From Streptomyces lomondensis (GTDB taxonomy: Bacteria; Actinomycetota; Actinomycetes; Streptomycetales; Streptomycetaceae): a stretch of 64,000 nt of DNA. The position numbers and the translations under genes were made by a program. The first letter of the stretch is position 1; the number at the start of each line of letters is the position of its first letter. Below are positions 34,082-42,049 of the stretch, in pieces. The notes under the pieces are model-generated. The model saw only the letters and a list, made by a program, of their open reading frames with translations. It was not told the origin of the DNA and made no database searches. The DNA lies in the NCBI RefSeq assembly GCF_014651035.1, contig NZ_BMWC01000010.1:186001-250000 (forward strand), in the 5' to 3' direction.

Positions 34082-34087
34082 TACACT
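34082..34087 (+). promoter_or_regulatory. Possible -10 element of rpsB promoter
   Basis: TACACT at 34082-34087, about 170 bases before the rpsB ATG. No good -35 is seen (best is GTCACC with a 19-base spacer). The long predicted leader could host autoregulation by S2. Confidence 0.4.
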
Positions 34088-34257
34088 TCTGGTGGCGATC
34101 CGGGTCACCGGGTCGACTTCGCACGCCCCGATACGCACCCCGGCAACGGGCCGTATCAGCGCCCCTCGGTCCCTCGTGGCACGGCGCGCAGTGGGCGTCA
34201 GGCGCGGAAGCCGTCCGGCATCCGCGGCACAACCGAGAAGCACAAGGAGATACGGCC

Positions 34258-35166
34258 ATGGCCGTCGTCACGATGCGGGAGCTGCTGGAGAGCGGCGTCC
34301 ACTTCGGTCACCAGACCCGCCGTTGGAACCCGAAGATGAAGCGCTTCATCTTCACGGAGCGCAACGGCATCTACATCATCGACCTGCTCCAGTCGCTGTC
34401 GTACATCGACCGCGCCTACGAGTTCGTCAAGGAGACCGTCGCCCACGGCGGCACGGTCATGTTCGTCGGCACCAAGAAGCAGGCGCAGGAGGCCATCGCC
34501 GAGCAGGCCACCCGCGTCGGCATGCCCTACGTCAACCAGCGCTGGCTGGGCGGCATGCTCACCAACTTCTCGACCGTCTACAAGCGCCTCCAGCGCCTGA
34601 AGGAGCTCGAGCAGATCGACTTCGAGGACGTCGCCGCGTCCGGTCTGACCAAGAAGGAGCTTCTCGTGCTCTCGCGCGAGAAGGCCAAGCTGGAGAAGAC
34701 CCTCGGTGGTATCCGCGAGATGCAGAAGGTGCCCAGCGCCGTCTGGATCGTGGACACCAAGAAGGAGCACATCGCCGTTGGTGAGGCCCGGAAGCTGAAC
34801 ATTCCGGTCGTCGCGATCCTCGACACCAACTGCGACCCCGACGAGGTCGACTACAAGATCCCGGGCAACGACGACGCGATCCGCTCCGTCACCCTGCTCA
34901 CCCGCGTCATCGCCGACGCCGTCGCCGAGGGCCTCATCGCCCGCAGCGGTGTCGCCACCGAGGGCAAGGGCGAGAAGGCCGCGGGCGAGCCGCTCGCCGA
35001 GTGGGAGCGCGACCTGCTCGAGGGCGAGAAGAAGGCCGACGAGGCCGCTCCGGCTGCCGAGGCCCCCGCCGCCGAGGCTGCTCCGGCCGCCGAGGCCGCC
35101 CCCGCCGAGGCCGAGGCCGAGAAGCCGGCCGAGGGCGAGAAGGCCGCCGAGGCCGAGCAGGCCTGA
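34258..35166 (+). CDS. rpsB: 30S ribosomal protein S2
   Basis: Small-subunit protein uS2, 302 residues. The conserved core is clear: MRELLESGVHFGHQTRRWNP, FTERNGIYIIDLLQSLSYID, MFVGTKKQAQEAIAEQA, YVNQRWLGGMLTNFSTV, IPVVAILDTNCDPDEVDYKI. The C-terminal 50 residues are an Ala/Glu/Pro-rich tail made of short AAPAAE units, common in actinobacteria. The ATG at 34258 has AAGGAGA upstream. The tsf gene follows after 174 bases with a hairpin in between. Confidence 0.98.
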   Translation: MAVVTMRELLESGVHFGHQTRRWNPKMKRFIFTERNGIYIIDLLQSLSYIDRAYEFVKETVAHGGTVMFVGTKKQAQEAIAEQATRVGMPYVNQRWLGGMLTNFSTVYKRLQRLKELEQIDFEDVAASGLTKKELLVLSREKAKLEKTLGGIREMQKVPSAVWIVDTKKEHIAVGEARKLNIPVVAILDTNCDPDEVDYKIPGNDDAIRSVTLLTRVIADAVAEGLIARSGVATEGKGEKAAGEPLAEWERDLLEGEKKADEAAPAAEAPAAEAAPAAEAAPAEAEAEKPAEGEKAAEAEQA

Positions 35167-35184
35167 CCCGTCAGTCCGAGTTGA

Positions 35185-35243
35185 CGGCGGGAGCGGCACT
35201 ACAGCCAAGAGCGCCTTCGGCGTGGTGAAGTCCGCTCCCGCCG
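35185..35243 (+). terminator. Inverted repeat between rpsB and tsf
   Basis: cggcgggagcgg (35185-35196) and its exact complement ccgctcccgccg (35232-35243), with a 35-base loop. It may terminate part of rpsB transcription or set the rpsB/tsf ratio. Confidence 0.6.
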
Positions 35244-35340
35244 TTCACCCGTAGGTCAGCGGAAGGACAGCGTCCTCCGGCTCCATGGGCGCATCCGCAG
35301 ATCTTCGATCTTCCAGACTTCGAGAGAGATTCACAGACTC

Positions 35341-36177
35341 ATGGCGAACTACACCGCCGCCGACGTCAAGAAGCTCCGTGAGCTCACGGGCGCCGGCATG
35401 ATGGACTGCAAGAAGGCGCTGGACGAGGCCGAGGGCAACGTCGAGAAGGCCGTCGAGGCGCTCCGCATCAAGGGCCAGAAGGGCGTCGCCAAGCGCGAGG
35501 GCCGCTCCGCCGAGAACGGCGCCGTGGTCTCGATCATCGCCGACGACAACTCCTCCGGTGTCCTCGTCGAGCTGAAGTGCGAGACGGACTTCGTCGCCAA
35601 GGGCGAGAAGTTCCAGGCCGTCGCCACGACCATCGCCGAGCACGTCGCGAAGACCGCCCCGGCCGACCTCGACGCCCTGCTCGCCTCCGAGATCGAGGCC
35701 GGCAAGACCGTCCAGGCGTTCGTCGACGAGGCCAACGCCAACCTGGGCGAGAAGATCGTCCTGGACCGCTTCGCGCAGTTCGCCGACGGCTTCGTCCTCG
35801 CCTACATGCACCGCACGATGCCCGACCTGCCCCCGCAGATCGGTGTCCTCGTCGAGCTGGACAAGCCCAACGCCGAGGTCGCCAAGGGCGTCGCCCAGCA
35901 CATCGCCGCCTTCGCGCCGAAGTACCTCTCCAAGGACGACGTCCCGGCCGAGGTCGTCGAGGCCGAGCGCCGCATCGCCGAGGAGACCACCCGCGCCGAG
36001 GGCAAGCCCGAGGCCGCCCTGCCGAAGATCGTCGAGGGTCGCCTCAACGGCTTCTTCAAGGACGCCACGCTGCTCGGCCAGCCGTACGCGCTCGACAACA
36101 AGAAGTCCGTCCAGAAGGTCCTGGACGAGGCGGGTGTCACCCTGAAGCGCTTCGTGCGCATCAAGGTCGGCATCTGA
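35341..36177 (+). CDS. tsf: Elongation factor Ts
   Basis: Nucleotide-exchange factor for EF-Tu, 278 residues. The N-terminal UBA-like domain contains the EF-Ts signature (VKKLRELTGAGMMDCKKALD and EGNVEKAVEALRIKGQ); the core includes VLVELKCETDFVAKGEKFQA, the second EF-Ts signature, and the C-terminal module ends LLGQPYALDNKKSVQKVLDE. The ATG at 35341 gives the standard MANYTAADVKKLRELTG. It belongs to the rpsB-tsf-pyrH-frr-cdsA cluster. Confidence 0.98.
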   Translation: MANYTAADVKKLRELTGAGMMDCKKALDEAEGNVEKAVEALRIKGQKGVAKREGRSAENGAVVSIIADDNSSGVLVELKCETDFVAKGEKFQAVATTIAEHVAKTAPADLDALLASEIEAGKTVQAFVDEANANLGEKIVLDRFAQFADGFVLAYMHRTMPDLPPQIGVLVELDKPNAEVAKGVAQHIAAFAPKYLSKDDVPAEVVEAERRIAEETTRAEGKPEAALPKIVEGRLNGFFKDATLLGQPYALDNKKSVQKVLDEAGVTLKRFVRIKVGI

Positions 36178-36269
36178 GTCCGTACCGCGATCGACGCCCG
36201 ACCCCGATAGGGTCGACAGCAGTCGTCCGCGTACGCCGTCACACCGGTGGCGGACGACAGCAGATCTGA

Positions 36270-36328
36270 CGAGGAGGCCATTGCCGTATGGGATGCGAAA
36301 CACGCCCCACCGGCAATGGCCTTCCTCG
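36270..36328 (+). terminator. Long hairpin (terminator or attenuator) before pyrH
   Basis: cgaggaggccattgccg (36270-36286) pairs with cggcaatggccttcctcg (36311-36328), a 17-bp stem with a single bulged base and a 24-base loop. It ends 33 bases before the pyrH ATG, so it lies in the leader of pyrH. Confidence 0.75.
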
Positions 36329-36361
36329 CATGTGCACCACGTGAAAGAGGCGGGATCCCCC

Positions 36362-37120
36362 ATGACCACCAAGGCCCAGAAGAGCGACGACGGCAAAGTA
36401 CGCGGCCGGTTTCTGCTGAAGCTGTCCGGAGAGGCCTTCTCCGGCGGTGGGGGCCTGGGCGTCGACCCCGACGTGGTGCACAAGATCGCCCGCGAGATCG
36501 CGGCCGTCGTGCGCGACGGCGCGCAGATCGCGGTCGTCATCGGCGGCGGCAACTTCTTCCGCGGCGCCGAACTCCAGCAGCGCGGCATGGACCGGGCCCG
36601 CTCCGACTACATGGGCATGCTCGGCACGGTCATGAACTGCCTCGCCCTCCAGGACTTCCTGGAGAAGGTGGGCGTGGACTGCCGGGTGCAGACCGCCATC
36701 ACCATGGGCCAGGTCGCCGAGCCCTACATCCCGCTGCGCGCCGTACGCCACCTGGAGAAGGGCCGCGTGGTCATCTTCGGCGCCGGTATGGGCATGCCGT
36801 ACTTCTCCACCGACACCACCGCCGCCCAGCGCGCCCTGGAGATCGACGCCGAGGCGCTGCTGATGGGCAAGAACGGCGTGGACGGGGTCTACGACTCCGA
36901 CCCGAAGACCAACCCGGACGCAGTGAAGTTCGACCACCTCGGCTACGGCGAGGTCATCACCCGCGACCTGAAGGTCGCCGACGCCACGGCCGTGACGCTG
37001 TGCCGCGACAACAAGCTCCCGATCGTCGTCTTCGAGCTGCTGGCGGAGGGCAACATCGGGCGCGCCGTCAAGGGTGAGAAGATCGGCACGCTGGTGGGGG
37101 AACCCGGCAGCCGGGACTGA
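36362..37120 (+). CDS. pyrH: UMP kinase
   Basis: Uridylate kinase of 252 residues making UDP from UMP for nucleic acids and cell-wall sugars. Amino-acid kinase-family motifs are visible: FLLKLSGEAFSGGGGLGVDP, VVIGGGNFFRGAELQQRGMD, DYMGMLGTVMNCLALQDFLE, VIFGAGMGMPYFSTDTTAA, LLMGKNGVDGVYDSDPKTN. The ATG at 36362 gives MTTKAQKSDDGKVRGRF; the open frame reaches 36281 but would overlap the strong hairpin. Expression may be influenced by that hairpin. Confidence 0.96.
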   Translation: MTTKAQKSDDGKVRGRFLLKLSGEAFSGGGGLGVDPDVVHKIAREIAAVVRDGAQIAVVIGGGNFFRGAELQQRGMDRARSDYMGMLGTVMNCLALQDFLEKVGVDCRVQTAITMGQVAEPYIPLRAVRHLEKGRVVIFGAGMGMPYFSTDTTAAQRALEIDAEALLMGKNGVDGVYDSDPKTNPDAVKFDHLGYGEVITRDLKVADATAVTLCRDNKLPIVVFELLAEGNIGRAVKGEKIGTLVGEPGSRD

Positions 37121-37287
37121 TCGCCCCGGGAACAACCCCGTCCGGGGGACGGACGGGACGGAGCCGGGCCGGGGGATGGACAATGTCCTGCCGGTCGGGA
37201 ACCGTGCAGGAAGAAGACGCGACGCAGCCGGCCGCCGCCCCACATGGAACCGCAGCCGGGCCTACTCAAGACACGCAGGAGCAAGTG

Positions 37288-37845
37288 GTGATCGAAGAGA
37301 CCCTCCTCGAGGCCGAGGAGAAGATGGAGAAGGCCGTCGTGGTCGCCAAGGAGGACTTCGCCGCGATCCGCACCGGCCGTGCGCACCCGGCGATGTTCAA
37401 CAAGATCGTGGCCGACTACTACGGTGCGCCGACCCCGATCAACCAGATGGCCTCGTTCTCGGTGCCCGAGCCGCGCATGGCCGTGGTGACCCCGTTCGAC
37501 AAGAGCGCGCTGCGCAACATCGAGCAGGCCATCCGCGACTCCGACCTGGGCGTCAACCCGAGCAACGACGGCAACATCATCCGGGTGGTGTTCCCCGAGC
37601 TGACCGAGGAGCGCCGCCGCGAGTACATCAAGGTCGCCAAGAGCAAGGCTGAGGACGCCAAGGTCTCCATCCGTTCCGTCCGCCGCAAGGCCAAGGACGC
37701 GATCGACAAGCTGATCAAGGACGGCGAGGTCGGCGAGGACGAGGGCCGCCGTGCGGAGAAGGAGCTCGACGACACCACCGCGAAGTACGTCGCGCAGGTG
37801 GACGAGCTCCTGAAGCACAAGGAAGCGGAACTGCTCGAGGTCTGA
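37288..37845 (+). CDS. frr: Ribosome recycling factor
   Basis: A 185-residue factor that, with EF-G, splits post-termination ribosomes. Conserved blocks: EEKMEKAVVVAKEDFAAIRT, GRAHPAMFNKIVADYYGAPT, PINQMASFSVPEPRMAVVTP, EERRREYIKVAKSKAEDAKV, VSIRSVRRKAKDAI. The GTG at 37288 is chosen for GCAGGAG seven bases upstream and gives MIEETLLEAEEKME as in the family. The stop overlaps the cdsA start (TGATG). Confidence 0.97.
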   Translation: MIEETLLEAEEKMEKAVVVAKEDFAAIRTGRAHPAMFNKIVADYYGAPTPINQMASFSVPEPRMAVVTPFDKSALRNIEQAIRDSDLGVNPSNDGNIIRVVFPELTEERRREYIKVAKSKAEDAKVSIRSVRRKAKDAIDKLIKDGEVGEDEGRRAEKELDDTTAKYVAQVDELLKHKEAELLEV

Positions 37846-38996
37846 TGAACGACTCTTCCTGGGGCGCGCCGCCGCAGGCCGGGTACTGGGGGCCCACCGA
37901 CCACGGACCCGGCCACGGACACGGCCAGGTTCCCGGCCACGGGCAGGTCCAGGGCCACGGCCACGGGCACGTCCAGGGGGCCGCTCCGGCGGGTCCCGCA
38001 TACGATGCGCATGACGCGCCTCAGACTCGGCCCATGCCCATCGTGCCCGGCGTAGCCACATACGGCGGAAACCAGGATGACGACCGAGGGGCTGCTCGGC
38101 GGAGCGGCTCCCCGGTCCGGAACGACACGAATCCGGAGCCCATGCCCGACTCCTCGCAGCCGGCGCCCAAGCCGCAGAAGAAGAGCGCGGGTCGCGACCT
38201 GAGTGCCGCGATAGGGGTCGGGGTCGGGCTCGGCGCGGTGATCGTCGCGTCCCTGTTCGTCGTCAAGGCCGTGTTCGTGGGCGTCGTCGCGGTCGCCGTC
38301 GTGGTGGGTCTGTGGGAGCTGACCAAGCGGCTGGACGAGCGCAAGGGCATCCGGGCGCCCCTCGTGCCGCTCGCGCTCGGCGGCGCCGCGATGGTCGTCG
38401 CCGGGTACGTCCGGGGCGCCGAGGGCGCGTGGGTCGCCATGGCGCTCACCGCGCTGGCCGTGCTGGTCTGGCGCATGACGGAACCCCCCGAGAACTACCT
38501 CAGGGACGTCACCGCGGGCGTCTTCGCGGCGTTCTACGTGCCGTTCCTGGCGACGTTCGTCGCGATGATGCTGACCGCGGACGACGGGCCGCAGCGGGTG
38601 CTCACCTTCCTGCTGCTGACGGTCGTCAGCGACACCGGTGCCTACGCCGTCGGCTGGCGCTTCGGCCGGCACAAGCTCGCCCCGCGCATCAGCCCCGGCA
38701 AGACCCGCGAGGGCCTGGCCGGTGCGGTCTCCTTCGCCATGGTCGTCGGGGCGCTGTGCATGCAGTTCCTCATCGACGACGGTGCCTGGTGGCAGGGGCT
38801 GGTGCTGGGCCTCGCGGTCGCGGTCAGCGCCACGCTCGGCGACCTCGGCGAGTCCATGATCAAGCGGGACCTCGGCATCAAGGACATGGGCACGCTGCTG
38901 CCGGGTCACGGCGGCATCATGGACCGGCTGGACTCGCTGCTGCCGACGGCTCCGGTGGTGTGGCTGTTGCTCGTGCTCTTCGTGGGGTCCGGCTGA
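37845..38996 (+). CDS. cdsA: Phosphatidate cytidylyltransferase (CDP-DAG synthase)
   Basis: Membrane enzyme of 383 residues making CDP-diacylglycerol for phospholipid synthesis. The C-terminal signature of the family is present (SMIKRDLGIKDMGTLLPGHG, then GIMDRLDSL). About eight hydrophobic segments run from residue 120 onward. The first 115 residues are unusual: a Gly/His/Gln-rich low-complexity tract (GPGHGHGQVPGHGQVQGHGH) followed by a Pro/Ser/Asp-rich stretch, probably a disordered cytoplasmic tail that could bind metal ions. It is translationally coupled to frr and followed by a good terminator. Confidence 0.95.
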   Translation: MNDSSWGAPPQAGYWGPTDHGPGHGHGQVPGHGQVQGHGHGHVQGAAPAGPAYDAHDAPQTRPMPIVPGVATYGGNQDDDRGAARRSGSPVRNDTNPEPMPDSSQPAPKPQKKSAGRDLSAAIGVGVGLGAVIVASLFVVKAVFVGVVAVAVVVGLWELTKRLDERKGIRAPLVPLALGGAAMVVAGYVRGAEGAWVAMALTALAVLVWRMTEPPENYLRDVTAGVFAAFYVPFLATFVAMMLTADDGPQRVLTFLLLTVVSDTGAYAVGWRFGRHKLAPRISPGKTREGLAGAVSFAMVVGALCMQFLIDDGAWWQGLVLGLAVAVSATLGDLGESMIKRDLGIKDMGTLLPGHGGIMDRLDSLLPTAPVVWLLLVLFVGSG

Positions 38997-39010
38997 GCGG
39001 ACCTGTGTCC

Positions 39011-39044
39011 GGCGAGCCCCCGTCCATCTGGGCGGGGGCTCGCC
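39011..39044 (+). terminator. Terminator of the cdsA cluster
   Basis: GGCGAGCCCCCG pairs with CGGGGGCTCGCC, 15 bases after the cdsA stop, with an eight-to-ten-base loop. Confidence 0.85.
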
Positions 39045-39113
39045 GTCGTTCCAGGGAGGCATCGAGCGGTATGGAGTGGGACGATTCAGATGAAGGCCGC
39101 AAAGGGGGTCATC

Positions 39114-39563
39114 ATGACCAGCATCCGACAGTCCATCGATGTCGACCGCGCACCCGCGGATGTCTACGACTACGTCATGGACGCCCAGCACATGCCGGAG
39201 TGGCAGCTGAGCGCCGTGTCCGCGGAACGCCTCGACGAGGGGCCCGTCCACGTCGGCTCCCGGGTCCGGGTCACCCGGCACATCGGTCGCCGCACCATGC
39301 CGATGACCATGGAGGTCACCGAGTACGAACCGCCGTACACCTGGGGTCTGCGCGGTGTAGACGGCCCGGTGCGGGCACGCGTGCACGGCGAGGTAGAGCC
39401 GTTCGACGAGGGGCGGCGCTCCCACGTCACGATCGACATCGACTTCGAGGGCCACGGCATGGGCAAGGTCCTGGTACCGCTCGTCGTGCGCCCGCAGGTC
39501 CGCAAGGAACTCCCGCGCAACGAGCAGCTCCTCAAGGACCGGCTGGAGCACACGGGCGAGTAG
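39114..39563 (+). CDS. SRPBCC (START-like) family protein
   Basis: A 149-residue protein of the polyketide cyclase/START-like superfamily. The beginning (TSIRQSIDVDRAPADVYDYV, then MDAQHMPEWQLSAV) and the strand pattern with GSRVRVTRHIG, MEVTEYEPPYTWGLRGVDGP and SHVTIDIDFEGHGMGK match the helix-grip fold for a small hydrophobic ligand. The ligand is unknown. The ATG at 39114 has AAGGGGG upstream and is preferred over 39090. It stands alone between cdsA and rlmN. Confidence 0.82.
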   Translation: MTSIRQSIDVDRAPADVYDYVMDAQHMPEWQLSAVSAERLDEGPVHVGSRVRVTRHIGRRTMPMTMEVTEYEPPYTWGLRGVDGPVRARVHGEVEPFDEGRRSHVTIDIDFEGHGMGKVLVPLVVRPQVRKELPRNEQLLKDRLEHTGE

Positions 39564-39632
39564 GGCGTCTCCCTCCGGGTGCCGCAGGCGGGGCACGGGC
39601 CACCGTGAACGATCTGCGACACTGGTTGAGCC

Positions 39633-40739
39633 ATGCCTAAGCCCGGAGAACTCACTTTCGTCGCCCCGCGCGGAGCCAAGAAGCCGCCGCGGCATCTCGC
39701 CGACCTCACTCCTGCCGAGCGCAAGGAGGCCGTTGCCGCTGTCGGGGAGAAGCCGTTTCGTGCCAAGCAGCTCTCGCAGCACTACTTCGCGCGGTACGCG
39801 CACGATCCGGAGCAGTGGACCGACATCCCGGCCGGTGCCCGCGGCCGGCTCCAGGAGGCGCTGCTGCCGGAGCTGATGACGGTCGTCCGGCATCTGTCGA
39901 CCGACCAGGGCACCACGCGCAAGACGCTGTGGCGGCTGTTCGACGGGACGCTCGTCGAGTCGGTGCTGATGCGCTACCCGGACCGGGTGACCATGTGCAT
40001 CAGCTCGCAGGCGGGATGCGGCATGAACTGCCCGTTCTGTGCGACCGGACAGGCGGGTCTTGACCGGAACCTGTCCACCGCCGAGATCGTGCACCAGATC
40101 GTGGACGGGATGCGGGCGCTGCGGGACGGCGAGGTGCCGGGCGGTCCGGCGCGGCTCAGCAACATCGTGTTCATGGGGATGGGCGAGCCGCTCGCGAACT
40201 ACAACCGGGTCGTCGGCGCCATCCGGCGGCTCACCGATCCCGAGCCGGACGGGGTGGGGCTGTCGCAGCGCGGGATCACCGTGTCCACCGTCGGTCTCGT
40301 CCCGGCCATCCACCGGTTCGCCGACGAGGGCTTCAAGTGCCGTCTGGCGATCTCGCTGCACGCGCCCGACGACGAGCTGCGCGACACCCTCGTGCCCGTG
40401 AACACGCGGTGGCAGGTCCGGGAGGTGCTGGACGCGGGCTTCGAGTACAGCGCCAGGTCCGGGCGGCGGCTGTCCATCGAGTACGCGCTGATCCGGGACA
40501 TCAACGACCAGGCCTGGCGCGGTGACCGGCTGGGCCGGATGCTCAAGGGCCGGCCGGTGCACGTCAACCTGATCCCGCTCAACCCGACGCCCGGCTCCAA
40601 GTGGACCGCCTCGCGGCCCGAGGACGAGAAGGCGTTCGTGGAGGCCATCGCCGCGCATGGTGTGCCGGTGACGATCCGGGACACCCGTGGTCAGGAGATC
40701 GACGGGGCGTGTGGTCAGCTCGCGGCCACCGAACGGTAG
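39633..40739 (+). CDS. rlmN: 23S rRNA (adenine-C2)-methyltransferase RlmN
   Basis: Radical SAM enzyme of 368 residues that methylates A2503 of 23S rRNA and A37 of some tRNAs. The 4Fe-4S motif CGMNCPFCATGQAGL is present, with the catalytic Cys of the C-terminal region in GQEIDGACGQLA and the mechanistic Cys region CISSQAGC. Also visible are NIVFMGMGEPLANYNRV, VSTVGLVPAIHRFAD and LAISLHAPDDELRD. The Cfr-type resistance enzyme shares this family, but the length and locus fit RlmN. The TPP riboswitch starts about 50 bases downstream. Confidence 0.95.
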   Translation: MPKPGELTFVAPRGAKKPPRHLADLTPAERKEAVAAVGEKPFRAKQLSQHYFARYAHDPEQWTDIPAGARGRLQEALLPELMTVVRHLSTDQGTTRKTLWRLFDGTLVESVLMRYPDRVTMCISSQAGCGMNCPFCATGQAGLDRNLSTAEIVHQIVDGMRALRDGEVPGGPARLSNIVFMGMGEPLANYNRVVGAIRRLTDPEPDGVGLSQRGITVSTVGLVPAIHRFADEGFKCRLAISLHAPDDELRDTLVPVNTRWQVREVLDAGFEYSARSGRRLSIEYALIRDINDQAWRGDRLGRMLKGRPVHVNLIPLNPTPGSKWTASRPEDEKAFVEAIAAHGVPVTIRDTRGQEIDGACGQLAATER

Positions 40740-40786
40740 TCTGACCGTCGTAAGCACATCTGCATATTCGACACCTTGCATATTCC

Positions 40787-40872
40787 GACAGGGGAGCGCC
40801 ACAGCGCTGAGAGTGCGGCACACGGCCGCAGACCCTCCGAACCTGGCCCAGGTCATTCTGGGTAGGGAGATC
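40787..40872 (+). ncRNA. TPP riboswitch (thi box)
   Basis: Thiamine pyrophosphate aptamer. Conserved parts are visible in order: the closing stem ACAGGGGAGCGCC, the core GCTGAGAGTGCGGC, CCGCAGACCCTCCGAACCTG, and GGTCATTCTGGGTAGGGAG. Helices P1-P5 can be drawn. It is followed by a 14-bp perfect hairpin (40894-40929) and the thiB gene, as expected for an off-switch of thiamine import: TPP binding would reduce expression of thiBPQ. Confidence 0.93.
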
Positions 40873-40893
40873 GGTCACCACTCGAGCTGTTGC

Positions 40894-40929
40894 GCCCTGC
40901 CCGGGACCCCCAGAAGTCCCGGGCAGGGC
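40894..40929 (+). terminator. Perfect 14-bp hairpin after TPP riboswitch
   Basis: gccctgcccgggac (40894-40907), eight-base loop, gtcccgggcagggc (40916-40929). Probably the expression platform: termination when TPP is bound. No T-run follows, as is common in Streptomyces. An alternative antiterminator could form between the aptamer 3' part and the left stem arm. Confidence 0.75.
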
Positions 40930-40963
40930 CGCGTCTTCTCCTGGTCACTCCAGGAGGAATCCA

Positions 40964-42049
40964 GTGAGCACCAACAAGAAGCGGCTGACGGCGGTGGTCG
41001 TCGGACTCGGCATGGTCGGCACGCTCGCCGCATGCGGGTCGTCCGACGGCTCCCAGGGGTCCGGCGACTCCAAGACCGTGACGCTCGTCAGCCACGACTC
41101 GTGGGTCGCGTCGAAGGACGTCATCGCGGCCTTCGAGAAGCAGTCCGGCTACAAGGTCGACGTCCTCAAGGACGGCGACGCCGGGCAGGCCGTGAACAAG
41201 GCCATCCTGACCAAGGACAACCCGCAGGGCGACGTCTTCTTCGGCGTCGACAACACGCTGCTGTCCCGCGCCCTCGACAACGGCCTCTTCCAGCCGTACG
41301 AGGCGAAGGGCTCCGACCGGATCAAGCCGGAGTACCGCGTCGACCAGGACCGGCACCGGGTCACGCCCATCGACACCGGCGACATCTGCGTCAACTACGA
41401 CAAGAAGTACTTCGCCGACCACAAGCTGGAGCCGCCGCGCAGCTTCGACGACCTGGTCAAGCCGCAGTACAAGAACCTGCTTGTGACCGAGAACGCCTCC
41501 GCGTCCTCGCCCGGCCTCGGCTTCCTGCTCGGCACCGCCGCGAAGTACGGCGACGACGGCTGGCCGGACTACTGGAAGAAGCTCAAGGCCAACGGCGTGA
41601 AGGTCGTCGACGGCTGGGAGCAGGCCTACAACGAGGAGTTCTCCGGCTCGGCCGGCGGGAAGAAGGCCAAGGGCGACCGGCCGCTCGTCGTGTCGTACGC
41701 CTCCTCGCCGCCCGCCGAGGTCGTCTTCGCCGACCCCAAGCCGAGCACGGCACCGACCGGGGTCGCCGAGGGCACCTGCTTCCGGCAGGTCGAGTACGCC
41801 GGGCTGCTGAGCAACGCCGGCAACCCCGAGGGCGGCAAGGCGCTCCTCGACTTCCTGATCAGCGAGCGGTTCCAGCAGGACATGCCGCTCAACATGTTCG
41901 TGTACCCGGTGCGCGAGGGCGCCCAGGTGCCGGCGGAGTTCGCGAAGTACGGGCCGCAGGCCAAGGATCCCGAGACCATGGACCCGGCGAAGATCGCCGA
42001 CCACCGCGACCAGTGGGTCAAGTCGTGGACCTCACTCGTACTGAAGTAG
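40964..42049 (+). CDS. thiB: Thiamine ABC transporter substrate-binding lipoprotein
   Basis: A 361-residue lipoprotein that captures thiamine (or TPP) outside the membrane. The signal sequence LTAVVVGLGMVGTLAACGSS carries the lipobox LAAC. The mature protein has the binding-protein fold with TVTLVSHDSWVASKDVIAAF, DVFFGVDNTLLSRALDNGLF and PIDTGDICVNYDKKYF. The GTG at 40964 has CAGGAGGA ten bases upstream. The transcript begins with the TPP riboswitch, which makes thiamine the likely ligand. Confidence 0.93.
   Translation: MSTNKKRLTAVVVGLGMVGTLAACGSSDGSQGSGDSKTVTLVSHDSWVASKDVIAAFEKQSGYKVDVLKDGDAGQAVNKAILTKDNPQGDVFFGVDNTLLSRALDNGLFQPYEAKGSDRIKPEYRVDQDRHRVTPIDTGDICVNYDKKYFADHKLEPPRSFDDLVKPQYKNLLVTENASASSPGLGFLLGTAAKYGDDGWPDYWKKLKANGVKVVDGWEQAYNEEFSGSAGGKKAKGDRPLVVSYASSPPAEVVFADPKPSTAPTGVAEGTCFRQVEYAGLLSNAGNPEGGKALLDFLISERFQQDMPLNMFVYPVREGAQVPAEFAKYGPQAKDPETMDPAKIADHRDQWVKSWTSLVLK

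Noticed and set aside
37419..40856. A 1145-codon open frame on the minus strand opposite frr, cdsA, SRPBCC and rlmN.
   Set aside because: It is an antisense shadow caused by high GC; the plus-strand proteins are clearly conserved and the minus product is low-complexity.
40687..42024. Upstream extension of the thiP frame through thiB and the riboswitch.
   Set aside because: The frame is open by chance; the product is Arg-rich and thiP homology begins only after 42025.
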